Origin: Hyalella azteca
Taxonomy: Eukaryota > Arthropoda > Malacostraca > Amphipoda > Hyalellidae
DNA length: 64,000 nucleotides
Assembly: GCF_000764305.2 (NCBI RefSeq)
Contig: NW_025937363.1
Location: 1 to 64,000 of the forward strand
Direction of reading: 5' to 3'
Positions within the stretch are counted from its first letter, which is position 1; each line of letters opens with the position of its first letter. Shown one piece after another: positions 10,307-21,704 of the stretch. The notes under the pieces are model-generated. The model saw only the letters and a list, made by a program, of their open reading frames with translations, was not told the origin of the DNA and made no database searches. The position numbers and the translations under genes are program-made.

Positions 10307-11382
10307 GGGGACCGTCTACCCTCCGGAAAAACTTCTACAGTTATCATCCGATCATCATGAAACTTCACATACATACGTAAAATGTAAAAAAATAACATTT
10401 TGTTCGTATAAATTTTTCTAAAAAATTGATAGAAAACGTGAAATTCATAGAAAACGGACAAAAACGGTACTACAGAAAATCTATCTCCTCCTACAAATAT
10501 CGTCCTACAACAGTCAGACACATATCATCCGATTCGTAAAGACCATATCTATCGACCTAGCCATCGCTTTTTTTCATTTTCCCCATATTTTTTTATGCGC
10601 GTTTTTCCCATTTTTTCACTTTTTCACCCCCTCCCCCCCTTCTCCCCCATTTATATGACGAACCATGCACAAATTCAAAAAAAGCGATGGCCACGTCGAT
10701 AGATATGGTCTTTACGAATCGAATGATATAACTCTCATTGCTGTAGCTTGAAAACTGTAGGAGGAGATAGGTTTTCCGTGACAATAAGTTGAACTTTTCA
10801 AACTTTTCAGGACGGCGCGACAAAGTCCCGTGCGCCTCGAAATAGGAACTCAATGTAGCATGGATACCAAACTACAGGCTTCTGTAGCTTAATCCACTCA
10901 AGGATGCTAGCAGCAACTTGTAGCGCACCTCTACGTACAATTTTAGGAGGGTAACTGAGCTCAGATGCCAGATACACCAAGATATGTAGTCTAGCCGCTG
11001 TAATTTTCTTAGGTCTATTTAGTTAAGGAACTCCACCCCCCGCCCCCCATTAAAGTCCGGCCATCTGCGTCAATATTGCCGTACATGGATCGCAGTAGTA
11101 TCGTTGGAAAGCTCAGAATGTCAGATTTAAGATGAGACTAAGCATGTAACTGCAGCACAACTCAAGTAAAAACTATATTCAAAGATTTCAGCAGCTAATT
11201 ACTTTATATCTAATTACTTAAAGAACTCTCCCACCCGCTTTCCTTTAAAGAGACGTCATGAACGTAAATATTGGCGTACAGCGATGGCAGTGGTACCATT
11301 GGAAAGAGCAGAATTCCAGCTTTCAGATGAGCACAAAAACCGAAAAACGCCAAAATTGAAAATTTTAGGGTAGCCGGTCCCC
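10307..11382. mobile_element. TTAA-site element with GGGGACCGG ends
   Basis: Inverted termini ggggaccgtctaccct and agggtagccggtcccc (15 of 16 match) flanked by TTAA at 10303-10306 and 11383-11386. The homologous stretch at 12285-12320 lacks the insertion and serves as an empty site. TTAA duplication is characteristic of piggyBac-type elements, but their termini usually begin CCY, so the superfamily is uncertain. No transposase is recognised. Relatives occur at 61317-61570 and 63265-63760. Confidence 0.8.
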
Positions 11383-12307
11383 TTAACTGACAATGTTGCA
11401 CGACGGAGACTGGAGCAGAGATGTCACTGAAAGGCTTATCGATTTATATAGAGAGCACCTTGCTTCTGGCAAGTAAAAAGCTCTCTTTGCAGAGACAGAA
11501 TCTTGAGAATTAGAGAAAATAAGTAAAGATATTTAGAAATTATATCCATCCACGAACATCGAAAAATGGAAATAATACCTCCTAACTTCTTATTAACCGA
11601 TTTTTTCTGTTTATTGACATGGATTCACTCGTCCGTCAAATAAAAAATCTTAATTATCTTTTTGTACCTACAGTGTATGTATACTCAGTAAATAAACACC
11701 GTAACCAATAATAGTAATAGCATTTGTGAAGCACGCTATGATACCTATCTAAATCTATAGACCAAAAACCAGACATGGTTAAACATTGTGACGTATTTAT
11801 TACATTTACGTTTCTCGACACATTAAAGGTATAATAAGATAATGCTGTTTCTTAATCCCTTGGTGAATGCATGTTATTACACAGTTAAACTATGTTAATG
11901 AGAAGTTTAAAACCATTCTTGCGTTTCATAACTGCTATTAGGTAAATAGATCTTCGTTTGTTCCTGCGCATAATTACAACAGCTAGTAAAGCAAGAGCGG
12001 CAGCATAATCTATCTTCAAAGGCCTGCGAGTGCGGTAGCCCAGTCGGTCAGTCTCAGTCCCAGTCCCAGCACACGCGTGTAGTGGAAACGCGCACGCCAG
12101 TTTTCAGGCCCAGCCATGTGGCTTATTGGTCTCAGGCGAGTCTCAATCCTTCAGAATCAGTCCCGTATAGTGGAAACTGGCCTTGACGGGCAATGGGGCC
12201 AATGTGAATGGTCATTGGGCAGTGTCGCTGTGACTGCCGTTCTAGTAGGTTGTGTGTTGGGCTGACGCTCCAATAGACGTACCATTGTCTGCCTCTTCGC
12301 TTTTTGT

Positions 12308-12511
12308 TTGACCATGTCACACGACGGAGAGCGGAGCAGAGATGCTACTGAAATGCTTATCGATTTATATGTAGAGGCACCTTGCCTATGGCAAGTAAAA
12401 AGTTCTGTTTACAAATATAGAGTCTTGAGAATTCAAGAATTAGAAAAAATAAGTATGGAGATGGATAAATTAGATCTATCCACGAACATCGATGAAAATA
12501 ATACTTCCTAA
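12308..12511 (+). pseudogene. MADF (Myb/SANT-like) domain remnant, family F
   Basis: The frame reads ATEMLIDLYVEAPCLWQVKS, then YKYR and ELEKISMEMD, matching the start of a MADF DNA-binding domain (LIxLYxxxxCLWxxxxxxYKxR). PIF/Harbinger transposons encode a second ORF with a Myb/SANT-like domain that assists transposition. A more damaged copy lies at about 11400-11560 (RDVTERLIDLYREH). It ends after about 67 residues and lacks the rest of the domain. Confidence 0.6.
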
Positions 12512-13066
12512 CTTCTTATTAACAGATTTTACCAGTTTATTAACATGGATTCACTCGCTCGTCAATTAAAAAATATTAATTAATCTTATTGTACTTACAG
12601 TGTATGTGTACACAGTAAATAAACACAATAACTAATAATAGTAGCATTTATGAAACACGCTATGATACTTATCTAAATCTATAGACCAAAAACCAGACAT
12701 GGTTAAACATTGTGACGAATTTATTACATTTAATTTTCTCGACACATTAAAGGTATAATAAGATAATGCTGTTTCTTAATCCCTTGGTGAATGCATGTTA
12801 TTACACGGATAAACTATGTTGATGAGAAGTTTGAAACCATTCTTGCGTTTCATAACTGCTATTAGGTAAATAGATCTTTGTTTCCTCCTGCACATAGTGG
12901 CAACAGCTAGTAGCAAGAGCGGCAGCATAATCTATCTTCAAAGGCCAGACGGTCAGTCTCGGTCCCAGCACACGCGAGTAGTGGAAACGCGCACGCCAGT
13001 TTTCATGCCCTGCCATGTGGCTTATTGGTCTCAGGCCAGACTCAATCCTTCAGAATCAGTCCCTTA

Positions 13067-15144
13067 AGCCTCTTTCACACAGGGCGTGAAATCCCGCCGG
13101 CGTGAAAAAAACCGCCGCGGGATTTCCCGCGTTACCTTTCACACGAGGCGGTTTTTCACGCTGGAATCTATCAGTCTTGCAGCGCTGTTCTCCGTAAAAG
13201 TGGTCCTCAGTTTTTGTGAACTATATCTATGAATAGCAAAGAAAAGAAAGCTATCCTTTTATATTTGCTGCATAAAAGGCAGCAAAGAAATAAAAGGAGG
13301 TGCTGGGTTCACAATATAGTAAAATTAAGGCCACAAGAAGGTTATTTTGCCACTCTATTCTGAAAATTAAGAGAAGATGAAGTAAAATTCTCCAATTATT
13401 TCCGAATGTCTGCCGAAAGTTTTGATGAATTATTGTCTTGTGTGCAAGGCAAATTAACCCACAACAGCATGCAGTTGAGAGACGCCGTGCCTGCTATTGA
13501 AAAACTGGCTTTAACTCACACACACCCTCGCCGACCCACTGTCTGTACCACACTAGGTAGCGGCGTGAAAAACCGCCCCTGATTAAATAGGGGGAAAAAG
13601 GAAAGAGACGTTTCTTAGCGTCTCATATATTTTAAAGTTGGAGAATCGGAGTGATTACTCCACCAATTTTACGTTACGTTCAGGTTCAGGTTCAAGACAC
13701 CGGTATTCATTACTTATCGTTTTGTCAGGTGGTTTGCCGAGTGACACTTGATTGGCACGTGAGTAAGGTTCTCTTTTTTGGGCAGGTTACGGCAAAATAT
13801 AGTACAGAGAGAGGTTGTAATGAAACACTGATACATTTCATATTAAATTTGAAAATTCAAGTTCACATCCTACGTTAACAAAAATCTCTAGTACTTGAAA
13901 AATGTAATCTGATCACAATCAAAAGTTCAAAGCTAACATCATTAAATCATCTAATATTACCGGAAAAAGCGTGTGATCCGTTGCAGTTCCAATGCGTATG
14001 ACAGTTGTAAACGACCGTAACTCGCGCACCCGTTCACGGTCGTGTGTTCAGCGACCGTACCGCGGCTGTCACCGCGCATTGCAGCCGTATTTCAAGTGGC
14101 CGTATACTGCAGCTGTACCGCGCGTCTCTCTTCACAGTTGCTCTTTCTTCATAGCTGTCGTATCTCGTTGATATAGATGCCTCACGGCCGGTCTGACCGT
14201 AGAGTTGATGATGACCGTACTTTGGAATAGTAGTGCTCGTCTTCATCGTCGATGATGTTACTTCGGGCTCAATGCGGTGCTTCGGCGGTTGAAGATGAAT
14301 GTAATCGTACCGCTTCTTCTTGATGGAAATCGTGACCGTATCGTACTGATGATTCTTGGTGTAGAGCTCGAAACTTAGATCTTCTGATGACGTGCGTTAT
14401 TATCGTTGTACAACTCGTGGCTCTCGCGTTGTCTCACGACTGAGTCGCAGCCGTAGTGTTGATGTTGACCGTATAATATGTAAAAGTCGTAGCCGTCCAT
14501 TGTATATGTTTGACGCGCTCACAGGAATCTTGGCTGCTTCGATAAGTCTGGGTTTCTCGCGACCGTCAACCGTCAATGTTCGACAACGGTAACACCGCCG
14601 GCCTGACGGCCGCAGCCGTCACGTCCGCTAACTGCAGACCGTACGTGCGCGACGGTCAACTCCTTAGAACCAACAACCCTTGGCGCGAATTTCTAAGGTC
14701 CTTATATACGCTAGAGTCGCGCACAGTTAAGCCTATTCTCTCAAACTGACGCCACATTCCTGGAAAGGAATGTCCCTCGCGCTGAGCGCCAACGTTCAAT
14801 GTAAACTAACCTTTCCCACGGTCTCGAAACAGCCGCGCCGCATTCTTAACATCTATGCATAATACATGTTCAACATTACCTATGTTCAATATTACCTACT
14901 TTATTCACCCCTTGTGAAAGATTACATTGAATACCATTGCAAGCTAAACTGTCGCGGGAATTCCCGCCGCACTTTTAGCTTGACACACGCGGTCGTCAGG
15001 CGTGAAATTTCACGCCGCGTGAAAAGCCGTCGTGTGTGAATAGCAGTGCAGTGCACATTTTATATATTCGCTGAGGTTCGGCGGGAAATCCCGCGGCGGT
15101 TTTTTTCACGCCGGCGGGATTTCACGCCCTGTGTGAAAGGGGCC
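13067..15144. mobile_element. Harbinger family C with transposase remnant
   Basis: Ends agcctctttcacacagggcg and gtgtgaaaggggcc are imperfect inverted repeats, with tta at 13064-13066 and 15145-15147. It sits in the right end of family F: the F sequence cagaatcagtccc resumes after it at gtggaaacgggcc, whereas the first F copy at 12160-12184 is uninterrupted. The subterminal regions contain several matches to ttcacgccg/cggcgtgaa. The region 13990-14640 has many repeats of gaccgta / tacggtc in both orientations. Confidence 0.85.
13229..13530 (+). pseudogene. HARBI1-like transposase N-terminal region
   Basis: From ATG at 13229 the frame gives MNSKEKKAILLYLLHKRQQR, then RRCWVHNIVK, then KLREDEVKFSNYFRMSAESF and DELLSCV...LRDAVPAIEKLALT. 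Harbinger transposases typically read RKxWVHxI...LREDPxKFxNYFRMSxExFDxLLxxV...RxxIxxxERLALTL. One TGA interrupts before KLRED. The DDE catalytic part is missing; downstream is non-coding. A parallel, more decayed copy is at about 55640-55890. Confidence 0.8.
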
Positions 15145-15241
15145 TTAGTGGAAACGGGCCTTTAAGTTTGACCGACAAGACGGAAGACTGACGAGCGTCC
15201 TCACTATCAAAAGTTTCCTTCAATCTTGTGCGCTCTCGGCA

Positions 15242-15364
15242 ATGGAGGAGCTAGTGTTGCTCGCTGCAGTGATCGCAGTTTGTGCCATCAAAATTAGGTT
15301 AAAACGATGCCAACGTACGCGGTGGTCTCGAAAACGTTTTAAAAAATATCACATTGAGGGTTGA
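15242..15364 (+). pseudogene. Harbinger transposase N-terminus remnant (family B copy 2)
   Basis: A 40-residue frame MEELVLLAAVIAVC...RTRWSRKRFKKYH followed by TGA. It aligns residue by residue with 6738-6842 in the other family B element, including the RTRW motif. It shows how far the transposase extends before decay; no catalytic residues are present. Confidence 0.55.
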
Positions 15365-15930
15365 TAGACAGCATCCCTACCAGCACCAGGCCGCATAGGC
15401 GACTTCATTTTGACACATTCTTTTCGATAAAGAGTTCATTTTCTTTGTTACAAACTCTTAGCTGTAGGATCAACTTCATTGCACTTAGCAATCGGTGCCG
15501 CATAGGCCAGTGCTCTCTTGTTCTCGTCACTGTGGCTTTTTGATTGAATTTACCACAAACAAGGGAAACTAATACATATTTTCGATAAACTCACCAAAAG
15601 AAATCGTGAAACCAGTGTCGGATATCTTGAGATATTAAAAACTAGAGCTAGCGAGGAACAATGTCGCAGCTCTCAACATCAATACAGACTGAGATAGAGT
15701 AAAGGTTTGGCCAATTAGTCGGTAGCTCGTCCATACACTCAGACTTATCGTCAGTCTTGCACGAACACAAACGTCTCGCCCGTCCGTCTTTTCCAGGTTT
15801 GTCAAACCTCAAACTCCGCTCACCCGTCATGCAAGACGTCAAACTTAGAGCGTCCACACGCTCCGTCTTGTCGGTCAAACCTGGCATGACTTGCAAGACT
15901 AACGATGAGTTTGAGCGTGTGGACGAGGAT

Positions 15931-17212
15931 TTAGGCGGTCTCTGATTGTTCACTTTACTGTTTGGAAGGGGATTCAAGGAATGTGCGCTACTAGCACATA
16001 CGCACTCATCGTCATCAGCATTGTCAACAGCGTATCCTATTGTAGTGTCCTTCGTGCAAACAGGAAAGCGGCATTTTCGCACGTCTCTGGGACTTGGCCA
16101 GAAGTGCGGCTTGGTTGCTGGAGCGAGAGACGTGGCATTCAATTAGCGAGAAAACCTCAATTAAGCAGAGCTTTCCTTCACACCGGTAGTAGTTTGCTTA
16201 GGACCAATGAAAAATCAATATTAATCCTCAATTTTTTTATTTCATAATGGTACAAAAAATGAAATAATAGTGCAAGATAAAGCAATCGGACTCAAAGTGT
16301 TGAAGCTTGAGAAAACCTTATTCTTTCTAGCCCGTGAATTTTAGTTGACACGACAGCAACAATGTTAATGAATATATGTAGAATATATTTTGCTTACCTA
16401 TATGATCGTATGATCAGTTTCAGCGTGATCCGCTTCAATTATTTAAGAATCTCTCAATTTTTGAGGCCAATTTGCATCACATTTGTTTACATCAAATTAG
16501 AATTCAGCCATTTTCAGGCAGCACGGGCCTACAGTGAATATGCAACGTTGTAAGTGCACCAAGAGACGAGGAAAGTTATAAATCCCTCTTTTGAAATGTA
16601 GAAAAACCATCTTAGATAGAAAAGTGATCTTGACGGAAGTCAAATTGTAGATATTTGGTTGAAAATTTGGGCAGTTAATTAAAATTCGCAATCCTGTATA
16701 ATTCAATGAGCGCAACCTTCCTCATTTATTTTATTCTGAGTTTGAAGATAAAGGCAAACTTCAGCATCTACCAAATAGTCCAGAGACAGCACTGCAGGTC
16801 GATTACTTCGATTGAGTCACAATTCTTCACTGATGCCTGAGGCACATTTATTTGGAAATCTTTCGAATGCGCGATGGGTTATACTTACGTAGCCAACATA
16901 GTGCAGCCACCTCGTCTGCAGCCATGTTGACTAGTGCATCTAGGACATTTAGGTTCGTAGGCTAATCACGCAACCACGACACTTCTGGAGGTAACTGCAA
17001 ACTGTAGTTCGCAGTTACAATGGAAGCATCCATCTTACTGATCAAGAGCACTAGATGTTTTTAAAATAATCGTTTAGTGCTCCAAATCGCTCTACTCAAT
17101 ATTCAGAACATCTTGATTAGCTACGAGCTTGGTAATCATATAGCTCAATGATCATTTGCCAGATATACATGGTCGTTCGTCGGTGTGATTCCTGGTAAAT
17201 AGAAGTAGCTCT
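15931..17212. other. No gene recognised
   Basis: Downstream of the nested stack I see open frames but no protein family. The frame on the minus strand at 15950-16142 (KCRFPVCTKDTTIGYAVD) has no recognised relatives. No inverted-repeat structure or RNA gene is visible. Confidence 0.4.
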
Positions 17213-18072
17213 GGGGCCGTATTATCAAAACTTCGTAAGTACGCAAAATCGTCTTACGAGTGGCGCAAGTGCTGACTTGATGACGTAACTCTAGAGGTGG
17301 TATTATCAAAACATTTGCGCGGGAAGATGCGTAACGTAACTACGCCTGCTCGTAGATGTCGTAAGTGGAGTTCCGCACAAGTTTAGAGTGTCTGCTGAAG
17401 CGATAGGAAACTATTGATTTACTGGCAAGTAGCAACACCTTGACTTGTGATTTTTGTCAATAATCCGACAGCGCGGATTATACACGCATAGAATGATGGC
17501 TCTACTTGTGATGGCTCCACTACTTGATCGTGCAACATTTGCACGATCAAAATATGTGATCGTGCTAAACAGTGCTATTGGAAAAGAATTCAAATGGGTT
17601 AATGCCAGAAACTGATTTTATTTTCCTTTTACGTTATATTTTACTAGCAAATGCATATAACGTTCTATTGTTGGGCTCATCATTCATTCCTTCCAGTCGG
17701 TACTACATATCTTTGCCAACCATAATTTTTAACTCCGTACACAGATTACTTCTTCAACTCACGCTGTTTATTAAAAAGAGTTCACAACTATTTTAGAACG
17801 GCTTTTTCTGGGCCAACAAGGAGCAATACCGACAGACAGCATTCGATAGTCGATACCATCGAAGGCATCGATTCCCGCCATCGAAGTTCACAGAATGTAA
17901 ACAAATCCAAAGCCTCTGATTGGTCAGTTGGCCAGATGGTTTTGATAGTACGCTTTTAGCTAAGTCTTACGTACGAATGTTTTGATAATGTCAAAATGAG
18001 GGTGCACTTACGTAACACGTAACTTTTATTTCGGAAGTACAAAAAGTTACGAAGTTTTGATAATACGGCCCC
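17213..18072. mobile_element. TIR element, family D (ggggccgtattatcaaaac)
   Basis: Inverted ends ggggccgtattatcaaaact and gttttgataatacggcccc. Internal sequences near each end repeat the same words (cgtaagt, gtggcg, tatcaaaacattt), giving long imperfect terminal repeats. I could not define the target duplication. A partial second copy starts at 39658. No transposase recognised. The superfamily is open. Confidence 0.75.
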
Positions 18073-18273
18073 TGGTCGTCATTCGTCAGATCGTTGAAGA
18101 TTTCGTGAAACTAATGAAAGTCGTAGTTTTGGATCAAAATAAAGCCTCACTCCTATATTTCACTTTGTAATGCAAGACATCGGTCAACTCCGGTCTTGGG
18201 TTCGACTAATAAGTAAGTCATAAAAGTGTAGACGTGGCAGCGAGCCGCATACTGCGACTGTGCGACGTGACGG

Positions 18274-19349
18274 CAGCGTTGCCAGATGGTATATTTCTAT
18301 ACCAGATTTCACAAATCTGTTATTTTCAGAGGGTTTCTGGTATGAATATTTTACCTCTGGTATATTTGCCTAAATCTGGTATTTTCTGACTTGCTGGCAA
18401 ATTTACCGCATTAGGTTCCACCTCTGAAGTTTGAACTTCCTCCAGCATAGGCATGATTATTTAGATTACCTCCAGAGCGGCACGACTAGAGGTTTCCCGC
18501 CATTTTTGGAACCGCAAGTTTACCGCTTGATGAAATAACCACAATCTAATTTTTAACATTTAACAAAAGTGCTTAGTGCAATTAAGCACGAGAGTGATGA
18601 TCCTTGATTGATTACTGATCAGTGATGATATGGCCTAGGACGAGTGAGGTTGTCGAAGCGACAGCCTCACTCTGCAACGCAAGCCTACCATTTTTGTTTG
18701 GTGGTTTTGAATTCTAGAGTGCCACTTATCGGAGTGTCACTAGAATTCTGGGGTGCCATTCAATATTTCACTGATCTTGAAATCTTCAACCATTCATAGA
18801 ACTGGCTACCTACTGCATCACTTGCCTACTTTGACCTGTCTCCAATGCATTCGTGGAGCGAGTGTTTTCACAAGTCACCTATGTGAAAAACAAGCTACGA
18901 AATAAATTTTCAACTAAGGTACTGGAGTACCTTATTCGGACCAAAAGCTATCTGCCAAACCGCAACAAGTGATAAAACCCGAAATTTTAGATTAATGCAA
19001 TATGCAAGCATGTACAAAAATTAGCAAAAGGAAGATGACCTGTTGCCGAGGCTTGCTCATGTTGAGCGAAGGGGAAGAAGTGCCACACTGCGATAAAAAA
19101 AGGAAAAAGTGTCAAAATGTTCCAAAGAGAATGAAAAAATATAACGTGTTCAATTTGGCTAATTATCGTCAAGCCAGATGAATGCACAGTACAGAAGATA
19201 ATTTCTTTTCTATTTCTAACCACAGTTTCTGTTGAATAGTTTTATTAAATTTGAAGGTATTAGTCTGTTTTTGAACAATAGAATTTCTGGTATTTTGAGC
19301 TAGGCTAGGCAATCTGGTATTCTCGCCAAGAAAAAACCTGGCAACACTG
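18274..19349 (+). mobile_element. hAT-type element, family 2, copy 1
   Basis: Starts cagcgttgccag and ends ctggcaacactg. Flanking octamers cgtgacgg and cgtgagtg agree at six of eight positions. The left 200 bp is packed with ctggtat, the right end with aatctggtat. It contains the same transposase C-terminal remnant as copy 2. Confidence 0.8.
18835..18972 (+). pseudogene. hAT transposase dimerisation-domain remnant
   Basis: Encodes SNAFVERVFSQ, YVKNKLRNKFSTKVLEYLIR and a stop (TGA at 18970). This is the C-terminal hAT dimerisation (hATC) signature, usually SxxxERxFSxxxxxxxxxRxxLxxxxxxxLxxIxxN. It is the only coding part left in the element. Confidence 0.75.
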
Positions 19350-19369
19350 CGTGAGTGCAGCGTGACGGG

Positions 19370-20491
19370 CAGCGTTGCCAGATGGTATATTTCTATACCA
19401 GATTTCACAAATCTGGTATTTTCAGAAGGTGTCTGGTATGAATATTTTAGGTCTGGTATATTTGCCTAAATCTGGTATTTTTCTGGTATTTTCTGACTTA
19501 CTGCAAATTTACTGCATTAAGTTCCACCTCAGAAGTTTGAACTCTCTCCAGCGTAGGCGTTGTTTATATAGATTACTTTCAGAGCGGCGCGAGTAGAGAT
19601 TTCCCGCCATTTTTGGAACCGCAAGTTTACCGCTTGATGAAATAACCCCAATGTAATTGTTAACATTTAATAAAAGTGCTTAGTGCAATATAAGCACGAG
19701 AGTGATGATCCTTGATTGATTACTGATCAGTGGTGATATAGCCTAGGACGAGTTAGGTTGTCGAACCTATCTCTGTGTCCTGCGACGCAAGCTCCACCAT
19801 TTTTGTTTGGTGGTTTTGAATTGTAGAGTGCCACTTGTTGGAGTGCCACTTGAATTCTGGGGTGATATTCAACATTTCACTGATCTTGAAAATCATCAGC
19901 CATTCATGGAACTGGCTGCCTACTGCATCACTTGTCTACTTTGACCTGTCTCCAATGCATTCGTGGAGCGAGTGTTTTCACAAGACACTTATGTGAAAAA
20001 CAAGCAACGGAATAAAATTTCAACTAAGGTACTGGAGTCCCTTATTCGGACCAAAAACTATCTGTTCGGCTGCAACAAGTGATCAAACCCGAAATGTTTG
20101 ATTAATGCAATAAGCAAGCATGTACGAAAATAAGCAAGAGGAAGATGACCTGTTTTCGTGGCTTGCTCAGGTTGAGCGAAGGGGAAGAAATGCCACACTG
20201 TGATAAAAAACTGAAACAGTGTCAATGTAATCAAACAGAGGAAAAGAAAAGTGTCAAAATGTTACAAAGAGAGGGAAAATATAACGTGTTCAATTTGGCT
20301 AATTATCGTCAAGCCAGATAAATGCACAGTACATAAGATAATTTTCTTTTTCTAACCAATGTTTCTGACGGATAGTTTCATTAAATTTGGAGGTATTAGC
20401 CTGTTTTTGAACAATAGAATTTCTGGTATATTTCTGGTATTTTGGGCTAGGCAATCTGGTATTCTCGCCAAGAAAAAACCTGGCAACACTG
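19370..20491 (+). mobile_element. hAT-type element, family 2, copy 2
   Basis: Starts cagcgttgccag, ends ctggcaacactg, and is flanked by a perfect 8-bp duplication gtgacggg (19362-19369 and 20492-20499), which fixes the superfamily as hAT. Only 20 bases separate it from copy 1. The termini carry ctggtat clusters. The hATC remnant lies at 19945-20082. Confidence 0.9.
19945..20082 (+). pseudogene. hAT transposase dimerisation-domain remnant
   Basis: Same 45-residue segment as at 18835: PVSNAFVERVFSQ, YVKNKQRNKISTKVLESLIR, then a stop at TGA 20080. The conserved stop position in two copies suggests this is the real transposase C-terminus. Confidence 0.75.
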
Positions 20492-20499
20492 GTGACGGG

Positions 20500-20700
20500 T
20501 CACGGGAGTGTTGCTGTGACATCCGTCCAAGCAGGTTGTGTGTTGCTGGTGCTCCAATATTCGCACTGAAATGCCGCGCTTGGCAGAGCGGTAGCCCAGA
20601 TGGAACTAAATCTCGATCCCAGCACATGCTCGTAGTGGAAACGCGCACGTCAGTTTTGAGGCCATGTCAGGTGGCTTATTAACGGACTCTATGGCGTATT
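20500..20700 (+). mobile_element. Harbinger family F fragment
   Basis: Matches the F sequence near 12190-12290 and 12955-13010 (gtgttgctgtgac, aggttgtgtgttg, gtagtggaaacgcgcacg). No intact ends. The following 750 bases (20700-21450) show no recognised gene. Confidence 0.55.
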
Positions 20701-21704
20701 GGGGCCCTTTAATGGCCCCAAGTCTGCCCAGTACATGCACGGCAGCGGTGACAACAGCGAAATTTTGTGCTGGTCTCGAAACGATATCACGTCACGGCCT
20801 TGTACAGTCGACTATTCATTATTCAGGTGGTGTGAACGTCAGGGAGGGAAGAATGAACTGAATTAATTCATAGATCCGAAGCTAATGTATGTTCGAATGT
20901 TCTACATTGAATAATAATAACGCGAATGTCATGCTTATAAACGTGCTACAATTGCTCTCCAATGAATATTTCGCAGACCAATGCGCGAAAATTTTCATGG
21001 TTAAGTACTTTATTAACTAGGCGCAGGCGATGAAGCTGCTGCCTGGGTCATTGGGCGTATGGAACTCAAAGTTGCTCTCGCTTGCGTCCATAAATTGCGG
21101 CCAATTTTTTCTTCGAAATCGAGCTCATTTGACTTTTCGACAAGTTGTCGATCGACAACGGTCTTGGCCTTCTGTTCCGCAAGGAAGCTTCATTAGTTCA
21201 CGATGGGTTTGAGAACGAGAGTTTCCTTGAACTTCGTATTAAAATCGGTTTCTGTAAAATAAATATACCATGTTAGTAAGAGAGCAGTCGCGCAACAAAG
21301 TGAAGAGTGCAGAAATTTGCAAAGCAACGCAGTTAGTCGGAAGTTGGTAGTTACTAAGGCAGGTGTTGGGTTCCAGAGCATCAAAAGCGGAACTAAGGGC
21401 TTTTTTAGAGTAAATGGAAGAATTGGTGATTCGCTAAAATCTACGCATTCCATTTCCGTTATAATTCGTTGAAAAGAATCAGCATAAGGAAGGGGATTTT
21501 TGAAGACAGCATTTCAACAGCACCTGCTGCAAGTGCCGCACTTTTTGTCGCAGGTAACCCACATTCCGCAGGTGACCCACTTTCAGCTGCAGATGGCCCA
21601 CCTTCAGGCATTTGTGCTCCCTCCTGCCGAAGCTGCAAGCTGGCAAGCAGTGCAGGGTCTTGCTTCATCGCCTCCCCCCCCCTCATCTTGTTCTTACTTT
21701 GTCT

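Larger units (their letters stand above)
10077..15161. mobile_element. Harbinger family F, inserted in family B
   Basis: It starts aggcccatttccactatgag after tta (10074-10076) and ends with gtggaaacgggcct before tta (15162-15164). Inside, 10207-12184 (minus a later insertion) and 12206-13063 are two diverged copies of the same sequence, including a right-end-like ggaaactggcctt at 12184. The element therefore carries an internal duplication or is a tandem pair. Both copies retain a MADF-like ORF remnant. Confidence 0.75.
10026..15930. mobile_element. Harbinger family B, copy 2: outer layer of nested stack
   Basis: The left end (agctccgtcgacacactcaa) follows tta at 10023-10025; the right end (ggacgaggat) precedes tta at 15931-15933. 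Only 10026-10073 and 15165-15930 belong to this element. Joined, they give about 814 bp, close to the 797 bp of the intact copy at 6174-6970. Everything between is a later insertion. Confidence 0.8.

Noticed and set aside
15648..16142. 164-residue minus-strand open frame
   Set aside because: It crosses the right terminus of a Harbinger B element and its terminal repeat, so it is a chance reading.
17213..18072. Assigning family D to a known superfamily
   Set aside because: Terminal repeats are clear, but the duplication could be one of several short words (t, tgg or ctgg), so I leave it unclassified.
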